From contig NZ_STGL01000005.1 in NCBI RefSeq assembly GCF_004919085.1, positions 434,001 to 498,000 of the forward strand: a stretch of 64,000 nucleotides of DNA, given 5' to 3'. The notes below the pieces were generated by a model. The model was not told the DNA's origin. It searched no databases and saw nothing but the letters and a program-made list of their open reading frames with translations. Made by a program: the position numbers and the translations under genes. The DNA is from Nocardioides sp. GY 10127. GTDB taxonomy: Bacteria > Actinomycetota > Actinomycetes > Propionibacteriales > Nocardioidaceae. Below are positions 1-7,827 of this stretch, piece by piece; positions within the stretch are counted from its first letter, which is position 1; each line of letters opens with the position of its first letter.

Positions 1-1904
1 TCGTCGCCGCCGTGTCCCTCCTGCTCGTGCTGCGCAGCCGCCTCGACCAGCAGCTGGCCGGGGTCCGCCGTCCGGGGCCGGGTCGGCGCGTCGCACTGGT
101 GGCCCAGCTCGCCCTGCTGGCCGCCGCGGTCGCGGTGACGCTCGGGCGACTCACCGCCGCCGACAGCGACCCCGACCTCACCGACCTCGTGCTGCCGGTC
201 CTGCTCGCGGCGGTGGCGGGCCTCGCGGCCACGCAGCTCACCCAGCGGCTCGCGCGCCTGCTCACCCGGCGGCGCCGCGGCAGCGGAGCCCTTGGCCGCC
301 GCTCGGGGCGGCGCCTCCTGGCCGGCTGGGTCGCCGTGCGCACGCTCAGCCGGCGGCGCGAGGGGACGCTCGTCGTCCTGCCCCTCACGGCGGCGATCGC
401 GATCAGCGTCTTCGCCGCCGGCGTGCACGACAGCGCGGCCGACTGGCGCGCCAGCGTGGCGGCCACCCGCGCCCCCGCGGACGAGGTGTGGAGCTCCCAG
501 CTCGGGCTGGAGCGGACGGTGGCCCTGACCCACCGGCTGGACCCGGACGGTCAGTGGCTCATGGCCGCGGGCACGGTCTCCACGACCGACGGCAGCTTCG
601 TCGCGATGGACACGGCCCGACTGGCCCGCGTCGGGCTGTGGCCGTCCAGCTGGACGCCCGGCACCAGCACCGCGGACGTGGCGGCGGCGCTGGAGACCCC
701 CGGCACCGTCCCCGAGGTGACGGGCCGGACGCTGACGATGACCGTCACCGACGCCGTCACCACGGGGGACGACTCACCGCTGGTGCTGCGGCTCGACCTC
801 TCCTCGGACGCCGGGGTCGTCCGGGCCGCCTACTCCGAGCCCCTGCGGGCGGGGCGCCACACCGTGCGCCTGGCCCTCACCGGCTGCGGTGCCGGGTGCC
901 GACTCGAGGGCCTCACCGTGGGCACGACGGCGGCCCTGCAGACCCCCATGGCCGGCTCGCTCACGATCGAGGACCTGCAGGTGGACGGCGCGGGCGTGGG
1001 CGGCTGGCTCGGCGACGCCCGGTGGGCGGTGAGCCCCGACGCCTCGAGCCCGGAGGCGGTGCGCTCGCTGGGGGTGGCCGCCGGCGACGACGGCGCCCTG
1101 GAGGTCGGGATCGACACCGACGGCGAGCCCGCGATCGTCCAGCTCTCCACGGGCGGCGTGGGCTCCGCGGTGCCGGCGGTCTCCGGCGTGGACGCGCCGG
1201 CCGAGCCGGACGCGGCCACGGTCCGCTCCCACGGCGGGATCGTCTCCCGCACGGTGCTCACCGCGGCCTCGCTGCCGCTGAGCGGCCCGGTGGGTCGGCT
1301 GGTCGACATCGAGACGCTGACGCTCGACCGGGTGCTCTACGACCAGGGCAACGAGGTCGTCGTCCTGGCGCGGGCCGACACCCCGGACGACGTCCGGGCC
1401 GGGCTGCTCCAGGCCGGCGTCACCGAGGACACCACGTACGCGCAGGTCAAGGCCGGTCTCGACGCCACCCCGTACGCCCTGGCGCTGCGCCTCTACGCGA
1501 TCGTCGCCGCGCTGGTGCTGCTGATGGCGCTGGCGGCGCTGGCCGTGTCCACGGCCGTGCAGCTGCCCGCGCGACGCCGGGACGCCGCCGGGCTGCGGGT
1601 CGTGGGCGTGCCCCGGGCCACCGTGGCCCGCGCGGTGCTCGTCGAGCTCGGCGTGGTGCTGGGCGGGACGGCCGTGGCCGGGCTGCTGGCCGGCACGGCC
1701 GCCCAGGTCGTCGTCCTGCGCACCCTCACGCTGGGCTACGTGGACGCGATCTCCACCCCGGCCCTCACCAGCGGCGTCGGCGTGCTGCGACTGCTGGTGC
1801 TGGCCGGGGCAGCCACGGTGGTCCTCGGCGGGTTCGCGGTGGTGAGCGCGGTGCTCACCGTGCGCGGCGCCCGGGGCGCGACCCTCCGCGAGGACGGACG
1901 CTGA
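1..1904 (+). CDS. FtsX-type ABC transporter permease, 5' end cut by window
   Basis: The reading frame is open to the left edge, entering at base 3, so the first GTG at 12 is probably internal and the N-terminus lies outside. At least 633 residues are visible. Hydrophobic segments lie near residues 28-75 and 115-135 (visible numbering). A large extracytoplasmic domain follows, and three membrane segments in the last 150 residues carry the FtsX-like pattern (helix, RRRDAAGLRVVGVPR loop, helix, helix). FtsX/MacB-type permeases couple to an ATPase to move lipids, lipoproteins or peptides, or to act mechanically. The partner ATPase is not visible and probably lies upstream. A second FtsX system sits at 52660-55368. 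The family call is solid; the substrate is unknown. Confidence 0.85.
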   Translation, partial: VAAVSLLLVLRSRLDQQLAGVRRPGPGRRVALVAQLALLAAAVAVTLGRLTAADSDPDLTDLVLPVLLAAVAGLAATQLTQRLARLLTRRRRGSGALGRRSGRRLLAGWVAVRTLSRRREGTLVVLPLTAAIAISVFAAGVHDSAADWRASVAATRAPADEVWSSQLGLERTVALTHRLDPDGQWLMAAGTVSTTDGSFVAMDTARLARVGLWPSSWTPGTSTADVAAALETPGTVPEVTGRTLTMTVTDAVTTGDDSPLVLRLDLSSDAGVVRAAYSEPLRAGRHTVRLALTGCGAGCRLEGLTVGTTAALQTPMAGSLTIEDLQVDGAGVGGWLGDARWAVSPDASSPEAVRSLGVAAGDDGALEVGIDTDGEPAIVQLSTGGVGSAVPAVSGVDAPAEPDAATVRSHGGIVSRTVLTAASLPLSGPVGRLVDIETLTLDRVLYDQGNEVVVLARADTPDDVRAGLLQAGVTEDTTYAQVKAGLDATPYALALRLYAIVAALVLLMALAALAVSTAVQLPARRRDAAGLRVVGVPRATVARAVLVELGVVLGGTAVAGLLAGTAAQVVVLRTLTLGYVDAISTPALTSGVGVLRLLVLAGAATVVLGGFAVVSAVLTVRGARGATLREDGR

Positions 1905-1912
1905 GCCCCGGA

Positions 1913-1943
1913 CCCGGTGCTGAGCTCAGCCCCGGTGCTGAGC
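1913..1943. repeat. Tandem repeat just after a stop codon
   Basis: CCCGGTGCTGAGC occurs at 1913-1925 and again at 1931-1943 (18-bp period), directly after the permease stop at 1902. The segment between is part of the perfect 12-bp palindrome GCTGAGCTCAGC at 1919-1930, which may help termination between the convergent permease and zwf genes. Confidence 0.7.
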
Positions 1944-1958
1944 GGCGGCCCGGGCGCC

Positions 1959-3383
1959 TCAGCGCAGGACCCAGCCACCCGCGGGCAGGTCGAGCGCGGC
2001 CTGCGGGCCCCAGGAGCCCTTCGCGTACGGCTGGACCTCGGGCCGGTCGTCGAGCAGCGGCTGGACGACCTGCCAGATGCGGTCGACCTCGTCGGAGCGG
2101 GTGAACAGCGTCTGGTCGCCGCGCAGGACGTCGAGCAGCAGCCGCTCGTAGGCCTCCAGCGGCGCCTCGTCGTGCTCCTGCTCGCCCATGTCGAGGGTCA
2201 TGTAGGAGCGGCCCAGGGTCATGTCGGGGCCGGGGTTCTTCGTCTGGAGCGCGACCCGCATCCGCGGGTGGTCCGAGAGGTCGAACTGGATCTCGTTGCA
2301 GGCGGCGCGGCCGGCGAAGATCTCGGTGTCCGGGGTGCGGAAGCTGAGGGTGATGACCCGGGCGCCGCGCTTCATGGCCTTGCCGGTGCGCAGGTAGAAC
2401 GGGACGCCGCGCCAGCGGTCGTTGTCGACGAACGCCTCGATCGCCACGAACGTCTCGACCTGGCTGTCCTCGTCCACGCCCTTCTCGTCGCGGTAGCCCT
2501 CGAACTGGCCGAAGACGGTGCGGGCGGGGTCGAGGGGGCGCATCGCCTGGAACACGGCGGACTTGGCGTCGCGCAGGGTGACGGCGTCGAACTCCTTGGG
2601 GTCCTCCAGCGCCACGAAGCCGAGCAGCTGGGTGAGGTGCGTGGAGATCATGTCGCGCAGGGCGCCGGTGCCCTCGTAGAAGGCGGCGCGGCCCTCGAGG
2701 CCGAGCTCCTCGGGCACGTCGATCTGCACCGAGGAGACGGTGTGCCGGTCCCACGACGGCTCGAACAGGCCGTTGGCGAAGCGGACGGCGAGCAGGTTCT
2801 GCACCGCCTCCTTGCCGAGGAAGTGGTCGATGCGGAACACCTGCTCCTCGTCGACGACGTCCTTGAGGGCGGCGTCGAGCTCGCGGGAGGAGTCCAGGTC
2901 CAGCCCGAACGGCTTCTCGATGACGAGGCGGCCGCGCTCGGTGATCTTCTCCCGGCCCAGCATCGCGATCATCGGCTGCATGGCGGCGGGCGGGATCGAG
3001 AGGTACACGAGGCGGCGCACGTCCTGCGGGTCGGAGGACATCTCCCCCTCCGCGGCGCGGACGGCGGCGGCGAGGTCGGAGCCGTCGTCGGAGTCGGACG
3101 TCTGGAAGCTGACGCGGCCGAGCAGGTCGTCCAGCACCGCGGTGTCGAGGTCGTCCACCGTCTTCGTGAGCTTCTCGCGCAGCTGGTCGCGGAACTCCTC
3201 GTCGGAGCCGGGGGAGTGCCGGCCGCTGCCGATCACGACGTACTCCTCGGGCAGCCGGCCGGCGGCGGCCAGGTGGTAGAGGCCCGGGAAGAGCTTGCGG
3301 GCCGCCAGGTCCCCGGTGGCTCCGAAGAGCACGAGGACGTGGGGGGCGAGGGCGTCGCCGGTGGGCTTCTGGGTCTCGGTCAT
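1959..3383 (-). CDS. zwf: Glucose-6-phosphate 1-dehydrogenase
   Basis: Oxidises glucose-6-phosphate to 6-phosphogluconolactone with NADP, the first step of the oxidative pentose phosphate pathway, in the cytoplasm. The 474-residue protein has the Rossmann motif GATGDL (21-26) and the substrate/catalytic motif RIDHFLGK near residue 185. Length is typical. The ATG at 3383 was chosen because AGGAGA sits about 8 nt upstream and family homology begins there; the frame stays open further upstream but with no homology. In many actinobacteria zwf is clustered with tkt, tal, opcA and pgl. None is adjacent here, so this may be a second, stand-alone isozyme. It converges on the FtsX permease gene. Confidence 0.96.
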   Translation of the reverse strand: MTETQKPTGDALAPHVLVLFGATGDLAARKLFPGLYHLAAAGRLPEEYVVIGSGRHSPGSDEEFRDQLREKLTKTVDDLDTAVLDDLLGRVSFQTSDSDDGSDLAAAVRAAEGEMSSDPQDVRRLVYLSIPPAAMQPMIAMLGREKITERGRLVIEKPFGLDLDSSRELDAALKDVVDEEQVFRIDHFLGKEAVQNLLAVRFANGLFEPSWDRHTVSSVQIDVPEELGLEGRAAFYEGTGALRDMISTHLTQLLGFVALEDPKEFDAVTLRDAKSAVFQAMRPLDPARTVFGQFEGYRDEKGVDEDSQVETFVAIEAFVDNDRWRGVPFYLRTGKAMKRGARVITLSFRTPDTEIFAGRAACNEIQFDLSDHPRMRVALQTKNPGPDMTLGRSYMTLDMGEQEHDEAPLEAYERLLLDVLRGDQTLFTRSDEVDRIWQVVQPLLDDRPEVQPYAKGSWGPQAALDLPAGGWVLR

Positions 3384-3499
3384 GGTGCCGTCTCCTGCTG
3401 CGGGTGTCGGGGGAGCGCGACCCGCGCAGCGGGACCCCTGGCCCCGGGCACGCGCGTCGCCCACCGTCCAAGCGAACCTCGCGGCGGCCGTGTTCCCAC

Positions 3500-3514
3500 C
3501 ACCCCAGTGGGGTG
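3500..3514. promoter_or_regulatory. CACCCC-AGT-GGGGTG dyad between divergent genes
   Basis: Perfect 6-bp inverted repeat with a 3-bp centre in the 219-bp gap between zwf (start 3383) and the small gene at 3603. The C/G-tract layout resembles CsoR-type operators as I remember them. No metal gene is adjacent, so regulation is only a guess. Confidence 0.35.
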
Positions 3515-3589
3515 CGGCACCTTTCCCGTGGGTGTGACCCCGGTCGCGACAAAACCGGGTGAGGTGTCCCCAAAACGCCTCTGAACTGT

Positions 3590-3595
3590 CATATT
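3590..3595 (+). promoter_or_regulatory. -10 element CATATT, leaderless
   Basis: Ends 7 nt before the ATG at 3603, placing the transcript start at or next to the start codon. Confidence 0.5.
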
Positions 3596-3602
3596 GCTGT
3601 GC

Positions 3603-3914
3603 ATGAGCATGAGCAACGACAGTGCAGCCGAGGCCATCGGGGCCTATTTCGGGGGCAATGTCTTCTCCGAGGAGCCGACCTGGAGCACGGTGCTGCTCGA
3701 GAAGGCCGCCGAGGTCTACGACAGCGTCGACGAGCTCCTGTCGGCCCTCGACCTGATGAACCTGCGGGCCGAGACGGCGCCGCAGGACGTCCCCGCTGAC
3801 CCGGCCCAGGCCGCCTTGCCGGGCGTCCAGCAGCCCGCCCAGCAGGCCGCCGAGCCCGCGCCCGACGCCACCCAGCAGTGGACCCCCCAACCCTGGGGCG
3901 ACCACCAGGGCTGA
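3603..3914 (+). CDS. Small acidic hypothetical protein
   Basis: Not recognised. About 103 residues. The first 60 are acidic and look helical ([20 protein letters not shown]), with no signal peptide or membrane segment. The last 45 are a Pro/Ala/Gln-rich tail ending [11 protein letters not shown], probably disordered. The ATG at 3603 fits the -10 hexamer 7 nt upstream; another in-frame ATG lies at 3609, and a TTG at 3594 is less likely. It is divergent from zwf and convergent with the GH6 gene. It could be a small regulatory or scaffold protein; nothing in the context decides. Confidence 0.6.
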   Translation: MSMSNDSAAEAIGAYFGGNVFSEEPTWSTVLLEKAAEVYDSVDELLSALDLMNLRAETAPQDVPADPAQAALPGVQQPAQQAAEPAPDATQQWTPQPWGDHQG

Positions 3915-3967
3915 GCCCCGACCCTCACCCGACCACCACCCGGGACCTGGGCCTCGGAGGCTCCAGG

Positions 3968-3989
3968 GCCGGCCGCGCGTGCGGCCGGC
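3968..3989. terminator. Hairpin between convergent genes
   Basis: 9-bp perfect stem GCCGGCCGC/GCGGCCGGC with loop GCGT. It abuts the GH6 stop codon at 3990 and lies 53 bp after the small gene's stop, so it can serve both strands. Confidence 0.7.
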
Positions 3990-5120
3990 TCAGCAGTAGT
4001 TGCGGACGTTCTTCTTGCCCAGCAGCCGGTCCGCGAGCAGGTCGCACCACGAGCCGGACGAGCTGCCGCCGTTCACCTCGCCGTCGGACTCACCGGGGTG
4101 CTTCACCCACAGGCGGCCGTCGAACGCGTGCCGGAACACCAGCTTCGGCGGGGCGCCGATCCGCGCCCACGTCGGGTTGATGACGTCGCCGTCCACGGGG
4201 TTCTTCGCGCCGTTGCGCGAGGTGTCGATGATGTAGTGCACGTTCCGCACGCCGAGCTTGCGCAGGCGCCGGATCAGGTAGCGGGCGTACTTCTTCTCGT
4301 CGGAGGTCCGGCGGAAGTTCGACACGTTGGTGGAGAAGCCGCGGGCGTACTGGATGCCGGCGCGCTTGAGGATGCGGGCGCGGTTGGCGTACGGCGTCCA
4401 GTTGGAGTGCCCGGCGTCCAGGTAGACCCACGCGCCGGCCCGGGAGAGCTTCTTGGTGGCGTAGCGCAGGAGGGACGGCCAGGGGCGGGTGCCCTCGCAC
4501 GTGTTCTGCCCGTAGAACGGGATGGCGTCCGGCTCGAGCACGAGCATGGCCTTGGAGCCCTTCAGGCCCTTCGCCAGGTGGTTGATCCACCGCTTGTACG
4601 ACCGCTTGCCGCTGGCGCCGCCGGAGGACCAGCCGCCGCAGTCACGGTTGGGCAGCGAGTACACGACGAGCAGCGGCGTCTTGTCGGCCCGCTTCGCGCG
4701 GCGGACGTACCGGCGCGCGATGCTCGCGATCGTGGACGTCGAGTAGTAGTCGTGGGAGAGCCACAGCGACTGCGCCTGGCTCGCGATCGCGCGGTACCGC
4801 TTGCCCTGCGAGGCGACGGGCATCGTCTTGTCGACGAACAGGCCGAGCCGTCGGCGGGCGTCCTTGCGCGCGCTGGTGCCCGCGGTCGACGACGTGGCGA
4901 GGGTGAGGTCGCTCGTCAGCCCCGTGAGCCCCGTCAGAGAGGTCAGGGCGGTCAGGGCGCTGGAGGTCTGCGCGGTCGTGGCGGTGGGGGTCTGCGCGCC
5001 GGCGGACGCTGCCGGCAGGAGGCCGAGCAGGAGCGCGCCGGCCGTCAGGACAGCCAGGGCGAGGGACGTCGTCCGGTGCGAGGGCCCCATCCGTCGAGCG
5101 CGCCGGGGAAGGGGAGGCAC
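3990..5120 (-). CDS. Secreted glycoside hydrolase family 6 (beta-1,4-glucanase/cellobiohydrolase)
   Basis: GH6 enzymes are inverting beta-1,4-glucanases acting on cellulose or mixed-linkage glucans. The 376-residue protein has a signal peptide (RRARRMGPSHRTTSLALAV followed by a hydrophobic core ending LLPAASAGAQ), then a Thr/Leu-rich linker of LTxLTGL repeats, then a catalytic domain from about residue 90. Family motifs are intact: VVYSLPNRDC (Asp near 157), LVLEPDAI (Asp near 195, acid position), YLDAGHSNW, GFSTNVSNF, IIDTSRNG and WVKHPGESDG (Asp near 345). There is no carbohydrate-binding module. The GTG at 5120 fits a -10 hexamer; an ATG at 5090 is an alternative and leaves the signal peptide intact. 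It is the only polysaccharidase with intact catalytic residues in the window, with no cellulolytic cluster. Confidence 0.92.
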   Translation of the reverse strand: MPPLPRRARRMGPSHRTTSLALAVLTAGALLLGLLPAASAGAQTPTATTAQTSSALTALTSLTGLTGLTSDLTLATSSTAGTSARKDARRRLGLFVDKTMPVASQGKRYRAIASQAQSLWLSHDYYSTSTIASIARRYVRRAKRADKTPLLVVYSLPNRDCGGWSSGGASGKRSYKRWINHLAKGLKGSKAMLVLEPDAIPFYGQNTCEGTRPWPSLLRYATKKLSRAGAWVYLDAGHSNWTPYANRARILKRAGIQYARGFSTNVSNFRRTSDEKKYARYLIRRLRKLGVRNVHYIIDTSRNGAKNPVDGDVINPTWARIGAPPKLVFRHAFDGRLWVKHPGESDGEVNGGSSSGSWCDLLADRLLGKKNVRNYC

Positions 5121-5126
5121 GCCACA

Positions 5127-5132
5127 AGGCTA
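5127..5132 (-). promoter_or_regulatory. -10 element TAGCCT for GH6 gene, leaderless
   Basis: On the minus strand TAGCCT is followed by 6 nt and then the GTG at 5120. Confidence 0.55.
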
Positions 5133-5224
5133 CGGTCGACCACCCGTCCTGTCCCTCATTCGCGCAACTCCGGGGCCCCGGCGGGCGCGGGGTGGCCGGC
5201 GCCGCGGCGCGCGGGTGGCCCGCG

Positions 5225-5917
5225 TCAGGAACCGGCTGTCACCTGCGACGACAGCGCTTCGGGCGGCGCCGTCGGCACCGGCTGGTCGTCCTCGCGCGGG
5301 CCGAAGACGCAGAGCCCGTCGAGGGTGGCCGCGTCCAGCGCCCCGCCGCACCAGGCGGCCATCTGGGAGCGCGAGCGGCGGGAGAACGCGCCCCGGAACA
5401 GCTCGTACTCGTCGAGCTCCAGCAGCTCGTCGTCGCCGGGTGCACCCGCCCCGTAGCGGGCCGCGCCCACCTGGAAGCGGCGGGGCACGCCGCTGAGCAG
5501 CGCCGGCGCGACGGCGTGGGTGACGGCCGCCCAGAGGCCGCTCGCCGGGCGCCCGAGGCCGAGGGCCTCGTGCAGGTCGGCGGTGTGGACGGCGAGGTCC
5601 CACACGGACGCCGGGCGCGGGCTGTCGCCCAGCTGCTCGCGCACGCTCACGCCGTGGGCGGCGAGCTCGGCCAGCAGGGCGCGGACGCCGTCCTCGCGCC
5701 GCTCCTCGACGTGGCGGTGCGTCCACCCCGGGCCGGGGGCGCCGTCCAGGCGGCCGGTGACGTGGTCGGCGGCCCCACCGGCGAGGTGGGCCAGCACGTC
5801 GTGGACGTCCCACTCCGGCGTCGCCGGGACGGGGGCGTCCGCGTGCGCCTCGAGGGTCGGCGCCAGCTCCTCCAGGGCCTGCACCAGGGCGAGGTGCAGC
5901 GCCTGCCAGTCGGTCAT
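5225..5917 (-). CDS. Maleylpyruvate isomerase N-terminal (DinB-fold) family protein
   Basis: 230 residues resembling the actinobacterial mycothiol-dependent maleylpyruvate isomerase family, N-terminal metal-binding DinB-like domain. Characteristic stretches are TPEWDVHDVLAHLAGG (His metal-ligand region near residue 45) and VWDLAVHTADLHEALG (near 115). Members are often mycothiol-dependent transferases of unknown substrate. The ATG at 5917 is preceded by GGAAGGGGA at good spacing. It is divergent from the gene at 6025. The fold assignment is good; the reaction is unknown. Confidence 0.8.
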   Translation of the reverse strand: MTDWQALHLALVQALEELAPTLEAHADAPVPATPEWDVHDVLAHLAGGAADHVTGRLDGAPGPGWTHRHVEERREDGVRALLAELAAHGVSVREQLGDSPRPASVWDLAVHTADLHEALGLGRPASGLWAAVTHAVAPALLSGVPRRFQVGAARYGAGAPGDDELLELDEYELFRGAFSRRSRSQMAAWCGGALDAATLDGLCVFGPREDDQPVPTAPPEALSSQVTAGS

Positions 5918-6012
5918 GGGGTCCCCTTCCGTCCGGGAGCCGGTGCCGGCACGTCGGTGCCGGGAGGCCGGTGCCAGGAGCGTAGTACGCCTCGGCGCGT
6001 CGCTGGTGCCCC

Positions 6013-6018
6013 TAGCCT
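6013..6018 (+). promoter_or_regulatory. -10 element TAGCCT, leaderless
   Basis: Followed by 6 nt and then the GTG at 6025. Confidence 0.55.
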
Positions 6019-6024
6019 GGCGGG

Positions 6025-6648
6025 GTGACCCGTCCATCCCGTCCCCGCGCCCAGCGGTTCGAGGGGGCCATCGCGGGCGTCGGCACCACCTCGGGCGTGC
6101 GGCTGGTCGTCGGGCGCTGGCACACCTCGCCGCTCGGGTCCTTCGCCGACGTCATGGTGGCGACGGCGAGCGGGCACCGGCTCCTGCTCGCGCCCAGCGA
6201 CGAGGTCGCGTCCTTCGTCGGCGCCACGTACCACTTCGACGAGGTGCGGGTGGAGCCGTGCGAGGCGCGGCTCTCGACCGCCGGCTGGCGCGTGCGCTCG
6301 GACTCGCTGGACCTCGACTTGGCCGTCGGCGGCCGGACCCTGCTGGGCACCGCCCTGCGGGCGGTCCCGCCGCGGCTGGCCGGGAGCCCGGCGTGGAGCA
6401 CGCTCACCGACCCCGTGGCCCGGGTCGTGCTGCGCGGGGTCCGCACCCGGGGGTCGGCCGGGTCCGGCCGGCGGGAGTACTACGGCGCGCTCGACCACCA
6501 CGCCGTCCTCGCGGTGTCGGCGAGCCTCGACGGCGTCGACCTCGGCGGGCTCGCGCCGGTCTCGCCGCCGCCGGACTTCGGCTTCTCCTCGACCCCGGCC
6601 CGCCCGTCCGTGACCACGGTGGTCTCCACCGTCGTCCTGCCCCGCTGA
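6025..6648 (+). CDS. Conserved-looking hypothetical protein, 207 aa
   Basis: Not recognised with certainty. A soluble, beta-rich protein without signal peptide or membrane segment. Local features are GVRLVVGRWHTSPLGSFADVM (30-50), YHFDEVRVEPCEARLSTAGW (near 75-95) and a C-terminal Pro/Ser-rich PPPDFGFSSTPARP segment. The single-strand coding bias and the leaderless start argue that it is real. It stands alone between a divergent DinB-fold gene and a convergent GNAT gene. No function is proposed. Confidence 0.7.
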   Translation: MTRPSRPRAQRFEGAIAGVGTTSGVRLVVGRWHTSPLGSFADVMVATASGHRLLLAPSDEVASFVGATYHFDEVRVEPCEARLSTAGWRVRSDSLDLDLAVGGRTLLGTALRAVPPRLAGSPAWSTLTDPVARVVLRGVRTRGSAGSGRREYYGALDHHAVLAVSASLDGVDLGGLAPVSPPPDFGFSSTPARPSVTTVVSTVVLPR

Positions 6649-6690
6649 GCGCCCGGGGGCACCGGCCGACCGGCGCCGGCTGAGGCTGTG

Positions 6691-6705
6691 TCAGGTCAGG
6701 TCAGG
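6691..6705. repeat. TCAGG x3 microsatellite at a stop codon
   Basis: Three perfect 5-bp units. The stop codon of the minus-strand GNAT gene (6696-6698) lies inside, so extra TGA triplets appear in other frames just downstream. Confidence 0.75.
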
Positions 6706-7634
6706 TCGGCGGCCCGGTTGACCCAGTTCGAGGTCACGCGCATCCCCACCTTCTCGTAGAGGCCGAGGGCGCCGGTGCGGGAGTCGGTGGAGAGGGTGCA
6801 CACGGACGCCCCGTGCGCCCGGCCCTGAGCGAAGGCGTCCACGAGCAGCGCCTGGGCGAGCCCGCGGCCGCGCTGGTCGGCGCGGGTGGCGAGCCGGGCC
6901 ACGTAGGCCTCGGTGCGCTCGCCGTCCTCCGTCGGCGTGGTGACGAGCTGGAGGAGGGCCAGGGCCAGCACCTCGCCGTCCCCGACGACGACCCGCAGCT
7001 GCCAGGGCTCGAAGCCGGGGCGCCGGACGGTGCGGGCGGCCCAGTCCTCGAAGCCGTCCCGCTCCCGCTGCGACCACTCCAGGAACGCGTCCTCGTTGAG
7101 GACCCAGCAGGCCTCGTGCTCCTCCGGGCGCGCGGCGCGCACCTCGAGGCCGGCGGGCAGCCCCCGCTCCGGCACCTCGGCGCCCTCGGGCAGGGCGAGC
7201 ACCCACGACTGCCAGCGCACCCGCCACCCGAGCGAGGAGAGCAGGGCGTCGGCGGGCGAGCCCTCCAGCGCGGGGGAGCCGACCACCCGCTCCCCGCGCG
7301 AGCGGGCGAGGTCCGTGCACCAGCCGGCCAGGAACGTCCCGATCCCCCGCCGCCGGTGGTCGGGGTGGACGGCGACCTCCGCCCGGTCCCCGTGCACCTC
7401 GGCGTAGGCGACGAGCGTCCCGTCGTCGTCGCGCACGCCCACGGTGCTGGCGGCGAGGTCGAAGGACGGCCGCTGCCAGTCCCCGACGATGTCGGACTCC
7501 TCGATCATCACCTCACCCGTGTCGTGCCGCTCCTGGGCCGCGATGACGGCGGTGACCGCGGCGGCGTCGCCGGGGACGAGCGGGCCGGTGCGGTAGCCGG
7601 CGGGCGGGACGGACGGGTCGCGGGGCGTGCTCAC
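6696..7634 (-). CDS. Tandem GNAT-domain N-acetyltransferase
   Basis: 312 residues with two GNAT folds in series. The first (about 15-150) has AEVAVHPDHRRRGIGTFLAG; the second (about 160-312) has ARLATRADQRGRGLAQALLVDAF, the acetyl-CoA pyrophosphate-binding pattern R/Q-x-x-G-x-G/A. It ends with the usual GALGLYEKVGMRV. Tandem GNAT proteins in actinobacteria include mycothiol synthase MshD, but the sequence is not close enough to call MshD, and no mycothiol genes are adjacent. The GTG at 7634 is chosen because CAGACT ends 6 nt upstream on the minus strand. Confidence 0.85.
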   Translation of the reverse strand: MSTPRDPSVPPAGYRTGPLVPGDAAAVTAVIAAQERHDTGEVMIEESDIVGDWQRPSFDLAASTVGVRDDDGTLVAYAEVHGDRAEVAVHPDHRRRGIGTFLAGWCTDLARSRGERVVGSPALEGSPADALLSSLGWRVRWQSWVLALPEGAEVPERGLPAGLEVRAARPEEHEACWVLNEDAFLEWSQRERDGFEDWAARTVRRPGFEPWQLRVVVGDGEVLALALLQLVTTPTEDGERTEAYVARLATRADQRGRGLAQALLVDAFAQGRAHGASVCTLSTDSRTGALGLYEKVGMRVTSNWVNRAADLT

Positions 7635-7640
7635 CCGCGG

Positions 7641-7646
7641 AGTCTG
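7641..7646 (-). promoter_or_regulatory. -10 element CAGACT for GNAT gene, leaderless
   Basis: Minus strand CAGACT, 6 nt, then the GTG at 7634. Confidence 0.4.
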
Positions 7647-7827
7647 ACGCGAGGGGCCGCGCGTGGCCAGCGAGTTCCGTGGCTGAGCCGCGCGGGGGGA
7701 CCGAGGACCGACGTCACAGGTGTCGGGGAACGCCTCAAGCGGCCGGGGGCGCCGCCGACGTGAACTGTCGAACCCCGCACGACCCCCGTACGAACGCCCC
7801 CCGTTACCGGAGCCGAGGAGCCCCATC

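Noticed and set aside
6696..7634. Calling the tandem GNAT gene mshD (mycothiol synthase)
   Set aside because: The two-domain layout fits, but MshD-specific sequence is not evident and no mycothiol genes are nearby.
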